Positions 53,235 to 62,742 of a stretch of 64,000 nucleotides of DNA are shown piece after piece. Positions within the stretch are counted from its first letter, which is position 1; each line of letters begins with the position of its first letter. The notes beneath the pieces are model-generated. The model saw only the letters and a program-made list of their open reading frames with translations, made no database searches and had not been told where the DNA came from. The position numbers and the translations under genes are program-made. The stretch is taken from the NCBI GenBank assembly GCA_964504915.1, contig CAZDFH010000002.1, positions 95,690 through 159,689 on the forward strand. Direction: 5' to 3'. Origin of the DNA: CAJBLF01 sp964504915 (GTDB lineage: Bacteria; Patescibacteriota; Gracilibacteria; Absconditabacterales; Absconditicoccaceae).

Positions 53235-53651
53235 ATGATAATGGCAATCCCAAATTGCTTTTATAGAGTTTCTATCAAGGCAGTCATCCGTAATGTGGAT
53301 GGCAAAATATTGCTAGCCAAAGAACATGATGGCAGACGAGATTTGCCTGGTGGCTGATGGGATCATGGAGAAACCATTGCACAGACGATACAGAGAGAAA
53401 TCCAAGAAGAACTTGGGGTGCACTGAGAGATCACTCAGCATACGCCTCTGGGGATACGAACGATTGTGAGACCACCAGAATGATGAGAAGATGAAGATAT
53501 CCATGTCCTCATCATGGCATATGAGACCAAGATAAGCTCATCCTTTTTCACTCCATCGTCGGAATGTGAAGAAGTGCGTTTCTTTTCTCTCTCGGAATTA
53601 AAGGATTTGAATCTCCATGCAAATGCCAAATGACTTATTGATGAATTTTAA
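53235..53651 (+). CDS. Nudix hydrolase
   Basis: A 138-residue Nudix protein. The Nudix box GGGWDHGETIAQTIQREIQEELG fits Gx5Ex7REUxEExGU, with the third Gly as TGA. The N-terminal strand is VSIKAVIRNVDGKILLAKE and the end HANAKGLIDEF. The substrate (a nucleoside diphosphate derivative) cannot be told. It follows recX by 24 bases. Confidence 0.92.
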
Positions 53652-53717
53652 AGTATCTATGCTTACACAGATCAGATATATTATTGGAGTAAGACAATCT
53701 GACTACGCTATTGATAC

Positions 53718-53745
53718 TTGACAAATTAGCTTCATTATATATAAT
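53718..53745 (+). promoter_or_regulatory. Consensus sigma-70-type promoter
   Basis: TTGACA (53718) and TATAAT (53740), a perfect match to the vegetative consensus, spacer 16 bases; 34 bases before the ATG at 53780. Confidence 0.85.
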
Positions 53746-53779
53746 TATTCTTCCGGTTTTATTCTGTATCAAACCAAGA

Positions 53780-54757
53780 ATGAATAATAGCTCCACCCAA
53801 AGAAGAACTATGGAAGGGATGGCAGATAAAGTAGGATGAGGATTAGGTGCCGTCATGAGACATCATACGAAACAGCATACCGAAGAAAATCTTGCCAAGC
53901 TTTCACAATTGTGAGTACCTACATATAAAGTACTTACCCAGAATTTAGATATTAGTGATTATCACAAAGATCACACTGTCCTGGATGAGCTTTATCCTGC
54001 CGATAGATACCGAATATCCATTATTAGAAATGATGGCAAGAAGTTAACGGTAAAATGAACTAAGGAAGAAATACATAATAAGATAGCAGAAGAAATACAT
54101 GTTCCGGGGAATATAAAAGATGGATGGGGACGAAGAAATGCGAAGATGATCGTAAGGGAAATTTTTCCTGAAGCGTATGGATGAAATATTCTATTTACTG
54201 GGACAAACTCATATATTATGGAACTCAATCTGAACGGGACTGATTGGGAGCTTGCCGAATGAAGATCTGGGACATTACTTATTATGGAAAAAACCTCCTG
54301 AGTTAAGGATCCTAAGATATATCTTTCTACAGATAATGAACACGAGGCTACCGATGAAGATATTCAACATGCGTTGCAAGAGTTTGCAAACAAGCGAGAG
54401 AAATCTACCATTCCCGATGACAAAATAAGACAGCAAACGTATAAGGGGATCACTAGAGACTTTTTGGAGAACAAGGTCTTTAAGACGTTACCTACTATCA
54501 CCAAAGGCTCCACCTCATTATTCCCTGAACTCGGTAATAGCACAAGTGCTGAGTGATTACCTTGCCGAGGGTATTATGAATTCGTTTTGTGTCAAAATAT
54601 GGACAACTGATTGCGTCCTATTATTACAGATTACAACCCCAACTATACTGCAGCGATGGTTTCTGAACAATCTGATAAATGAAGATACTTGCGAGATTTA
54701 TGGAATACACTTAATCAAAATCAAAAAGAATGAAATAATGAAGACGGACTCTTGTAA
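53780..54757 (+). CDS. Unknown protein (325 aa)
   Basis: A 325-residue soluble protein starting MNNSSTQRRTMEGMADKVGGGLGAVMRHHTK. Mixed alpha/beta with segments such as DYHKDHTVLDELYPADRYRI, GNIKDGWGRRNAKMIVREIFPEAYGG, NGTDWELAEGRSGTLLIMEK and RGYYEFVLCQNMDNGLRPIITDYNP. No signal peptide and no domain I recognise. The strong promoter directly upstream shows it is expressed as its own unit. About nine TGA codons are read through. Confidence 0.7.
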
Positions 54758-54787
54758 CATTTATTTTTATTCATTACATATTTTTTG

Positions 54788-55540
54788 ATGTGAAGACGAC
54801 ATAGTATTGCTGCCAGAAAGGCCAGCTGAGATGCTGCCAAATCTAGAACTTATAGTATTATATGAAAAAAGATTCAAATGGCTGCGAAGCTCGGAGCTGA
54901 TCCAAGGATGAATCCAGCATTGGAAATGATGTTGGATAAAGCTAGATATTATGGACTACCAAGAGAAGTTATCGATAGAGCGATTTTGAAATGATCTGGA
55001 CAACTCGAAGGTGAACATTTGGAGGAAGTAATGTATGAATGATATGGTCCAGCAGGGACTGCTCTCTTGATCAAAACAGTTACGGGGAATACCAATAGAA
55101 CTGCATCCACGATGAAAACATTGCTCGGTAAACATAGCTGAAGTCTATGATTACCCAACTCTGTGGCACGACAGTTTAAAGAGACAGGAATAATTATACT
55201 GGATGGTATCACGCATACCGAGAATAAAGGAGGAAAGATTGTCGACAGCGTTTTGCCTCGAGATCAAAATAAACTTGAAGAAGATCTGCTTAATTTACCG
55301 ATAGAAGATTTTAGTGAAGAAAGTGGAAAAGTTGTTGTCCAAACAAGTGTAGTCAATTTCATTCCAGTAAAAAAAGATATTGAAAAATTGGGATATCATA
55401 TCACCGAAGCAGATTTACAATATCTCGCCGATAACATGGTAAAGCTAAATGATGAAGATATGCAAAGATTTACGAAATTATTGGATGCAATAGAATGAGA
55501 TGAAGATGTAGATTGTGTCTGGCATAATGTCGAACTCTAA
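54788..55540 (+). CDS. yebC: YebC/PmpR-family protein
   Basis: A 250-residue YebC/TACO1-type protein. The start MGRRHSIAARKASGDAAKSRTYSIIGKKIQMAAKLG corresponds to the family's GHSKWANIKHRK...F region, followed by NPALEMMLDKARYYGLPREVIDRAI, EVMYEGYGPAGTALLI, TDNRNRTA-like TGNTNRTASTM, and a C-terminal acidic domain (LEEDLLNLPIEDF, YLADNMVKLNDEDMQRFTKLLDAIE). Family members act as transcription regulators or promote translation of difficult motifs. TGA-coded Gly is the second residue. It sits 30 bases after the unknown gene. Confidence 0.92.
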
Positions 55541-55633
55541 TTGAAAATTGAGAATGGAAGATGGAAGATTTTGGAATAATTTTCTCCTTACAGGACTTTC
55601 TTTGGTGGCATTTTCAATCTTCAACTTTCCATT

Positions 55634-57121
55634 TTATTTACATAAGCCTGCTTCATTAATCATTCTGTACACCTCAAAGAGTTTGATGGTTTTTTTGTAA
55701 GGAGAAAGTTTGGTATATTCTTCTTGTACTTTTTCTAAGGTGTTTTTGAGTTCCCATAAATTATCACTTTGTGCTTTATCTATTCTATTGAGATTGGAAA
55801 GCTGTGTGATATCAGTAGCAACGGTAGTAATTGCTTTTTCTACTGATATTGCTTGGCCATCAGAGAAGCATGAAGCTCCTAAAACTCCAGCTATTTCTTT
55901 GATCTCACTATCTTTGACTCCCTTACCGTATACTTCTATAGTAATCTTTCACTGATATTTAGCATTTGTAGCATTGGCGAATAATGATTTTACTTTGTCG
56001 AAGGTAAATTCTTTGATAGAGAAGATAGGTGGCATATTGAGCATAAACGTTTTGAGGTTCTGTGCTGGGTCTGAACTAAAGTCTGTACCGATGAGATACC
56101 CGAAGGTTGGTATCCCTTTGTATTTCTCTCTAAATTGATAGTAGCATGATTCATCACTTTGATTGTTGCATGCAATGATACTCTTTACTGTCTTGTCGAT
56201 AACGTTTCTATCTACCAAGGTATTTGCCTGATTATTAAATATCCAATTATATAATTGGTATGCGATGACTTTGTCATCCGTACTATCTGTCGCAAATCCT
56301 GTAATGGCTGCATACTGAGTCGTAAGGCTTTTTATTTCATCTGACTTATCTTTCTTGATCTCTTGTCGGAGGTAGTAAAAGAATTCGTTGATGAGGGAAA
56401 TATTTTCTCTATTGGATGTCATAGATAGTTTATCTACAAGCAAAAGGAATGCACGCTTGGAATTGGCGACGAAGGAAACGCTGATAGGCATACTAAAGTA
56501 GCCACTTGCATTTTCGACGATATCACCGATCTGAATATCTGTGATATCATTTGATTCATTATTATCTCCCACGTGTTTGAAAAAATCACTTCGACGTTGG
56601 AGCAAGGTAATATCATTGTAAGGATTCTTTTGGAGAAATTTTAATCCAATTACACTCTGATCTATCACCTGTGTATATGGGTCTTTCCATATATTCAAAG
56701 AGGGCAAATACATGTATTGCAGCAAATAGGTGTAAGGCAACTGCAGTTGATAGAGATAATCCGAATACGTCTTCACGTCTTTTTCCGTACTTACGTTTTC
56801 TGTAATCAGATCCTGAAGCGTATCCATATTTTTCACGTCATTAGCAGTCAGCTCGTTGTTTTGAAGGACACGTGTATCGTAAGAATCCAAATTTACTAAC
56901 TGAGGTACTTTGTTTTTGAGGTCCTGTAAAGTACCGATGACCTGTACCAGAAAGTAGATAGCGAGGACAAATGTGATGGTAGCCAATCCTATCATTACCC
57001 TGCTGTCATTTTTTTTGCTCTGAAAAAATGAGAACACTTTTTTCCATGCATTTTGAATAGCTACTCACACTTGCTGTAAGTTTTGTAACGCTTTTTGATT
57101 TTCTATACTATTCAATCTCAT
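55634..57121 (-). CDS. Membrane-anchored extracytoplasmic protein 2 (495 aa)
   Basis: A 495-residue protein: short cytoplasmic helix-forming tail (SIENQKALQNLQQVGVAIQNAWKK), one membrane helix (VMIGLATITFVLAIYFLVQVIG, about residues 43-64), a coiled segment, and a long outside domain (YLYQLQLPYTYLLQYMYLPSLNIWKDPY, ...GDIVENASGYFSMPISVSFVANSKRAFLLLVDKLS, ...YGKGVKDSEIKEIAGVLG). The helix-coil-ferredoxin-like layout is reminiscent of PilO-type pilus alignment proteins. Only two TGA codons (QQVGVAI, YQGKITI). It starts 2 bases after its upstream partner's stop. Confidence 0.65.
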
Positions 57122-57123
57122 GC

Positions 57124-58539
57124 TTATTGGGAAGTATTTAAAAGATCACTTTGTGTATAATCAGTAATTTCTCTCTCTGTAGATTTCTGGATAGGCAGTA
57201 TAAAGTTCATCGTAGAATTATTGACGGTAAAGACGGTAGATCATATCTTGATGACCTTTGGCGTAATCTTTAACTGTTTTGCATCTACATTTTCAGAAAT
57301 AACGAATAAGCTCTGTTTGATGAGATTGAGCAAATTGGTTACAATGAAAATATGTGGATTGATGATTCACTTCTTCGTAAGTGCTGCTTCATCTTGCTGG
57401 AAGGTGTTGACGTCAACCTTGAAGCTAATCTGTTTCTGTGTAGGATCAAACTTCTGGAAGGTAATAGCAAAACTTGGTAACTCTGTCTGCTCAAGTTTGA
57501 TATCGATGTATTGCATGAGCTTCTTGAAGAATGGTCTATCGATTGGCTGTGTCTTATCTATGAGTGCATAATATCTATCGAAATCGCCTACTAAATTACA
57601 ATCGTAATCTACTTCATAGGGGTTGAGATAACAGTTATTGAGATATACGGAAATATCTTTTTCCCCACGAGCGGTGAGCGCATTCATCTTGACTGCCACT
57701 TCCGTCTGTGACATATTGAGCACATTGGCCAAGCTGGAGATGAATGTATCGAGATAAGAGAATACTTTCATAGCACTACTAAATTTGATCATCTCTAATG
57801 AGAGTAATGAATCTTTGATAGAAGTGACGTATTCTTCGTTGGTAAGGAGGTCAAACAGTTCTTTGGAAAAAAATCCGTATTTCGTAGTCTCCTGTTTGAG
57901 GTCTTCCAGTTTTTGTTTATTTGAAATATATACGGGTGAAAAGTTGGTCAACGCAGTCTGGAGTACATCTTTTTTCTGAATATAATTGATCGTTGTGGCT
58001 CTGAGAATGGTGTTTACATTGTCTGTCGCACTGGTACCTAGCATTCACAGATTCACATAGGTAGCATAATCACTAATGTGTAATACATCATCCAAAATTC
58101 TACTTACCGACTTATATCCAGCCACATATCCGGAATATTGGGTATCCATCACTGGCTGTGCTGCGAAGTGAAGATAGCTATTGTAGGTACGTAATACAAT
58201 TAAGGCAATCAAGGATATAATACTTATGATCAATGAGATCACGACGATTCTTCGATAGCGGATAGTAAATCTCTTTTGATTCATATTAAAATGGATGCCA
58301 CTATCTCCTAAGATAATATCTGCATGTACAGGAGCTACTCCTGGCACCTGAAGATCTTCCAATTTGATAGTATCTTCTTGTTTTACCTGATGTTCCTCTT
58401 CTTTGTTGATACGAGAGATGACGCTTTCTTCTGGAGTGGCGCCAACATCTGATTGTGCAAAATTAGGGTTCATCAGTGAATCCAAATTGGTTGTAGTTGT
58501 ATTCGTCGTTTCTTCTGGTTTTGTTAGATTTTCTTCCAT
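57124..58539 (-). CDS. Membrane-anchored extracytoplasmic protein 1 (471 aa)
   Basis: A 471-residue protein: an acidic, Thr-rich cytoplasmic region of about 75 residues (EENLTKPEETTNTTTTN...), one membrane helix (IVVISLIISIISLIALIVL, about residues 97-115), then a long outside region (YIQKKDVLQTALTNFSPVY, SLLSLEMIKFSSAMKVFSYLDTFISSLANVLN, ITFQKFDPTQKQISFKVDVNTFQ). Same topology as the next gene, so probably a pair in one envelope complex, perhaps pilus-associated. The frame is open further upstream to 58644, but that part lies in a repeat; ATG 58539 is preferred. Confidence 0.65.
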
Positions 58540-58601
58540 ATCGAATGTTAAAGTGTTGAAATCCTGCCCACCTACAAATTCTCCAATGATGGCAGGCGGG
58601 G

Positions 58602-58668
58602 ATAAAGTGATAAACCGGGCGCATTTTATCCTTTTATCGGCCAAAGGCCTTTTATCAATTTATCATAC
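58602..58668. repeat. GATAAA/TTTATC inverted repeats
   Basis: GATAAAGTGATAAA opposes TTTTATC and TTTTATCAATTTATC around a GGCCAAAGGCC hairpin. Similar to the cluster at 47111-47290. Confidence 0.55.
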
Positions 58669-58672
58669 TTCA

Positions 58673-58700
58673 AGTATACGCCAAATGGGCTTAATTACAA
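58673..58700 (-). promoter_or_regulatory. Possible promoter of the two-gene envelope operon
   Basis: Minus-strand TTGTAA (58700-58695), spacer 16, TATACT (58678-58673), upstream of the 58539 gene. Confidence 0.5.
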
Positions 58701-58730
58701 AGAAACTGGCTGATTCTTGGCTACTTAAGG

Positions 58731-58758
58731 TTGACTTTACTGTCTATTTGTATATAAA
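58731..58758 (+). promoter_or_regulatory. Promoter of the 99-aa gene
   Basis: TTGACT (58731), 16-base spacer, TATAAA (58753), 24 bases before the ATG. The same -35, spacer and -10 recur at 60370. Confidence 0.75.
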
Positions 58759-58782
58759 ATCGTAAATTTAAAGCAAAAACTT

Positions 58783-59082
58783 ATGAAAATAATCCATTTA
58801 CTTATTAGGACCAATCGTGCCATTTGTTTGATTGATGTTACAAAACTTGAGACTGATGACCCATCAGGAGCGGGTATCGAGGAGGATGTTCTCTTGGCAT
58901 CTATGAAAGAGAACAATGTTTTTGAATCGTCTTGTAATGCTAAGATTTTAGCACAAGTTGTTGCAACAGAGCCAAATCAATTTAAGGTTACGGCACTTTA
59001 CAACCATCAATTGCAAGAGATTGACCACCTCTGTATCAATCAACACATTGCGAGACTGTATCCTGGTGCTATTGTGAATTAG
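58783..59082 (+). CDS. Unknown small protein (99 aa)
   Basis: A 99-residue soluble protein, MKIIHLLIRTNRAICLIDV...LYPGAIVN, with alternating strands and helices and three cysteines. It has no TGA codon; its three glycines are GGA/GGT. A good promoter and a strong terminator flank it, so it is a monocistronic unit. No family recognised. Confidence 0.7.
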   Translation: MKIIHLLIRTNRAICLIDVTKLETDDPSGAGIEEDVLLASMKENNVFESSCNAKILAQVVATEPNQFKVTALYNHQLQEIDHLCINQHIARLYPGAIVN

Positions 59083-59099
59083 TGTCCGACCATGTTGAA

Positions 59100-59152
59100 A
59101 GTATTATTACGAGGAGTCTGCTCCTGTATGCGTAATGATACTTTTTTCTTTT
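59100..59152 (+). terminator. Strong Rho-independent terminator
   Basis: AGTATTATTACG and CGTAATGATACT arms around an inner AGGAG/CTCCT hairpin, followed by TTTTTTCTTTT; starts 18 bases after the 99-aa gene. Confidence 0.9.
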
Positions 59153-59204
59153 ACAAAAAAATCTGGTCTTGAAAGCCAGTTTTGCTTGGATTGTTATCGT
59201 TGTA

Positions 59205-59233
59205 GTAGGGGGACGTTCGCCAATGTCCCTTAC
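59205..59233. repeat. Degenerate GTAGGGG-family palindrome
   Basis: GTAGGGGGAC and GTCCCTTAC arms; ends resemble the copies at 7334 and 12383. Confidence 0.5.
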
Positions 59234-59247
59234 GGAGCTTGTGAACT

Positions 59248-60246
59248 CTATTTCCTCAGTTTATGATACCATTTAAACAAACGATACAAGATAGGGTTTA
59301 AGACGAGGTCGTAGGAGCCATACTGTTCGATTTTGATTCAGCCTAAAGATTCTTTGAAAGCACTCACGCTAGCAAGGTGGTGTTTGGGGAATCCGGTAGG
59401 CGCTCCTCCCATTAGGTCGCAATAGAGAAATCCATTGTCTCTCGCTCGAGAAAACATTCTGTATTTGAGGTAATGATGTGAGCCGATGTTTCAGAATTTT
59501 CTATTGGTAAATCCATACATGTAGATAATGTATTTCTCGTCATACAGACAGATACTGCCAGATACTAGTTCTCATCATATGTTTGTGACGAAAAGATTGC
59601 CACGACCGTTTTGTGTGATATATCTAATCAAACGCTCAAATTGATCATAAGGAATGATGTTAAACTTTTTGTCGCCAGAGGTCTCGAGCCATTTATCATA
59701 GAATAATTTGTACTGATCTGGAGCGGCCATTCAAAATTCTATTTGTTTGCCAAGTGCCTTCTTGATGCGAGACTTGGAGCCTGAATTCATCTCATTAAGT
59801 AATTGCTCGTCTGATTTGGTGATGTCTAGGATGATATCACTTGCTGGCATATTTTCTCTAAATGCCACCTGGAGCCCATAGTTTTTGCAGATAAACTTCT
59901 GTAAATTTAATCTCATGTGTTTCATATCATCCTGAAAACTCTCTGATCTATGAGAGACATTTTCGAAGCTAATCATCTCGTTGACAATGCCGAGCTGAAG
60001 CATGATGACTTTATTATTTCTGCTTAATTCCTTCTTGACCCTTCTCAATTCCTCTCTCACATATTCTTTGTCTTTGGGTAATTCTACTCACATAATCTGT
60101 ATCCACTCTGCCTTGATTGGTCAGAATGCTTTGGGTTTGCGTATAGCAAAATGATCTTTACCAAAAATATTGATCGTCATATATGGTCTCTCGTATACGA
60201 TGGTCTGGATGTCTTTTCGGAGCTGAGATTGGTACAGGTTGTACAT
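59248..60246 (-). CDS. FemAB-family aminoacyltransferase
   Basis: A 332-residue FemAB/FemX-type (GNAT-like tandem fold) protein. Matching regions: AEWIQIMGVELP, LNLQKFICKNYGLQVAFRENMPASDIILDITKSDEQLLNEMNSGSKSRIKKALGKQ (NSKxRxxIRKAxK-like), GNLFVTNIGELVSGSICLYDEKYIIYMYGFTN and YCDLMGGAPTGFP...AFKESLGG. FemAB enzymes add amino acids from aminoacyl-tRNA to peptidoglycan precursors, consistent with murE and ftsQ here. Start ATG at 60246 chosen as first in frame. Several TGA glycines in conserved turns. Confidence 0.9.
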
Positions 60247-60369
60247 GTTGCGTGCAAAATTTTAAGAATGCATAGAGGCATAGTTGGCTTTTGTTTGTTA
60301 TGCTCTCTATAGTCATTTATCAAGAAATATCAATACAGAGATGTTGTGATGCCGAGCCGTCACAATGTA

Positions 60370-60397
60370 TTGACTTTTTCTTCCATTTATATATAAA
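60370..60397 (+). promoter_or_regulatory. Promoter of the three-gene unknown cluster
   Basis: TTGACT (60370), 16-base spacer, TATAAA (60392), 28 bases before the ATG at 60426. Nearly the same as the promoter at 58731. Confidence 0.75.
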
Positions 60398-60425
60398 ATG
60401 AATCAGATTTTATATTTTTTGCCGT

Positions 60426-61055
60426 ATGGAAGCACTCAAACACCTATCTTGAGATGACATCAAAATCCGCCTTATCGAGCTTACTTCCTATATTAGTACT
60501 CATATTTTTGATGATATAAAGAGAATGGATTTTGATAGAGAATGGAATGCCGACACCATCCAGAAGAAACCTCTGGGCACCTTAGTAGATAGTTTGGATG
60601 GATGGGGAATGGAAGAAATTTTCCCCTACGATACCATACAAGAAGACCAAGCATCTTTGTATGGAGATATTCAACATGCAGAAGCCCAGCTTCGTAAAGT
60701 GGTATGTAAGCATTTACAAGCACTGAGAGATGCACTCGACAAAAAGAGTGGTAGCATCCCAGCAGATATGCAGACGACTACTTTCCAATCCCATAAGCCA
60801 CATACCCATATAGACGATTTACCGCTTACCCAAGAAATACGCAATCTTCTGTATGACTTCCTATTTCACAACACCATCTATAAAGGGAAAGTCCCTGTGT
60901 ACCAAGATCTTGTACAATTGGCTGTGAGATACGAGCAGGACATTTTCTGGAAGACAGGTCTACCTGAAATACATTGGCCAGAATTGCGTCAGTTCCTTGT
61001 AAAAAATGCTATTCTCCCCCCCTTTCTTGTCATCCGTTGAGGTCGTGGAATATAG
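60426..61055 (+). CDS. Unknown protein (209 aa), first of three related genes
   Basis: A 209-residue soluble protein, MEALKHLSGDDIKIRLIEL...LVIRGRGI. Its last third (IDDLPLTQEIRNLLYDFLF...VPVYQDLVQLAVRYEQ) resembles a short helical unit that recurs in the next two genes, of the general pattern L-x-[ILY]-x(5)-A/I-R-x-x-L ... Y-x-x-L-x-x-x-Y. The final codons run through one TGA to a TAG. No named domain. Confidence 0.68.
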
Positions 61056-61094
61056 GATATACTCGATACATTTATTTTGTTACTTATAGCTATC

Positions 61095-62001
61095 ATGAAT
61101 ACAGCATTTCTTGACAATTTATCTTACGCTGCGCTAAAATTACGTAAAAGTGCTATCGAGCAGGATATTCTTAGGATCAAAACTGAACTACTCAGTAACG
61201 TTAATAAATCACTCCTTGAATCCATGTCTCTGCTCCCCAAAGATGGTGATTTTTTTACCTATATGCAAGATAAGAGCACCAGCTTCTGGACTGCTATACA
61301 GCAGACAGAATGAGCAATCGTCTTAGGTCAAGCGATAGAAGAATTAGCAATTCTCAAGGAGGTTATTTCCAATAAGCAACAGAAAAAATTTTCTATAGAC
61401 AACATATCTGAATTGCAAATGATCAGAATCGATGATGAGACTTCGCTTGCTGGCTTAAAAAGCTTTTTACCTATCGAAGCTAGAGTAGCTTTGGGAGCTG
61501 CTCGCATCTCTTGTTATGGCGAGCTAGTTTTTGCTTACAAGGCACACGTCAAAAAGGTACAACAAGGATGTCCTCAGGAGTCTCCGCTGATACATTTAGA
61601 AGATACTGAGCTTACCCCAGTACTCAACCTTTTGACACTTCATGGAGACATATCGAGAGACAACAGTGATATACCCACATCAGCACCTATAGTACCAGAC
61701 AATCCTGTTATTGAAATCATCCAAGAGATTGCACCTCAGAGTAGTGATACCACTAGATGTAGATGATATCACTGATGATACTCCCCTACTAGATATTACT
61801 GAATATATGAATATCAACAAAAGAGCTAGGCTTGCTCTATTGGCAACCAGAATTACTACGTATCAACAGTTAGCCGATCTTTACCTATCTTACGATAGGA
61901 GAAAATGTAATCAATGGTTTCTATCACACATCAAGACAGAGCGATGGATGGATATTTGTAAGTTTTTGGAGTGAAACAAAAGCATTACAAAGCAAGCTTA
62001 G
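61095..62001 (+). CDS. Unknown repeat protein with internal frameshift
   Basis: The frame from ATG 61095 encodes MNTAFLDNLSYAALKLRKS... with one helical unit (RIDDETSLAGLKSFLPIEARVALGAARISCYGELVFAYKAHV). It runs out of sense after SSDTT near 61755, ending at TAG 61829. In the +1 neighbouring frame from about 61740 a second copy of that unit appears (LDVDDITDDTPLLDITEYMNINKRARLALL, TYQQLADLYLSYDRR) and continues to TAG at 62001. The simplest reading is one protein of about 300 residues with two similar units broken by a one-base indel. The unit recalls the HhH-type fold of the RNA polymerase alpha C-terminal domain; that is speculative. Confidence 0.6.
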
Positions 62002-62046
62002 TATTTGTGTCTCCTTATTTACGTTTACTCTCAACTTTTATTCGGC

Positions 62047-62688
62047 ATGATCAAAGAACTTAAAGAACTAGATGAAAATGTCCTTATACAACGCATCGGC
62101 ACTTACACTACCATGATAGAAGATATCCAAAAAAATATCGTCGCTTTGTGGGAGAAATATTTTGCTGAAGCCAAAACACATCTCATTACCGAAGCACGCC
62201 AAGGAAATTATTTTGTAGATCAAATCTGAATATATACTCATGATATCTTTGACAATCTCAAATCGCACAAACTAGTGGCTGATCTTGCCAGAGTCAATGA
62301 ACAACTATTTCCCCTACTCCAAGAATTGAGACGTAGAGACAAGGGGAAAGCATATCATGCCCTACGTAAATCCAAAGTCTGCAAATTACCTAAATGACGA
62401 ACACCAAAATATCGATATGATGAATTTCCCCTACTCCCGATAGAACACATCAATGATGATACCTTTGTTTATCAGCTCAAACCCTATTTAGGGGCCCAAA
62501 CCACTACTGCGATACGTAAATATATTATCCAACAGACCAAAGAAGAACCCAAGTATCCTGATTTGCTACCCTTTTATAAAGCGTATAGTCAGTGAGACAT
62601 CTTGTGTAAACAATGTAAGGGACTTGGAGACTGATGACTTCTTAAGCTCAAAGAGCTTCTTGTCATGTGCTGAGATCTTAAGGCATAA
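62047..62688 (+). CDS. Unknown protein (213 aa), third related gene
   Basis: A 213-residue soluble protein, MIKELKELDENVLIQRIGTY..., with a coiled N-terminal half and a C-terminal part LKPYLGAQTTTAIRKYIIQQ...YPDLLPFYKAYSQGDILCKQCKGLGDGGLLKLKELL that matches the helical unit of the two preceding genes. It has a CKQC pair. TGA-TGA encodes GDGGLL. Ends 6 bases before a strong terminator that closes the cluster. Confidence 0.68.
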
Positions 62689-62693
62689 ATAAC

Positions 62694-62728
62694 AAAAAAA
62701 ACATCCTCAGCTACGAAGATGTTTTTTT
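62694..62728. terminator. Bidirectional terminator
   Basis: AAAAAAACATC and GATGTTTTTTT arms with a CTCAGCTACGAA loop, between the unknown cluster (+) and valS (-). Confidence 0.9.
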
Positions 62729-62742
62729 CTATGGTTCAAATT

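Noticed and set aside
53662..53787. Short frame MLTQIRYII... upstream of the 325-aa gene
   Set aside because: It is 41 codons, contains the consensus promoter at 53718-53745 and overlaps the next start; more likely non-coding.
49672..55540. A dedicated folate/thymidylate island acquired by transfer
   Set aside because: folA and thyA use TGA as Gly like all neighbours and show no visible change in composition.
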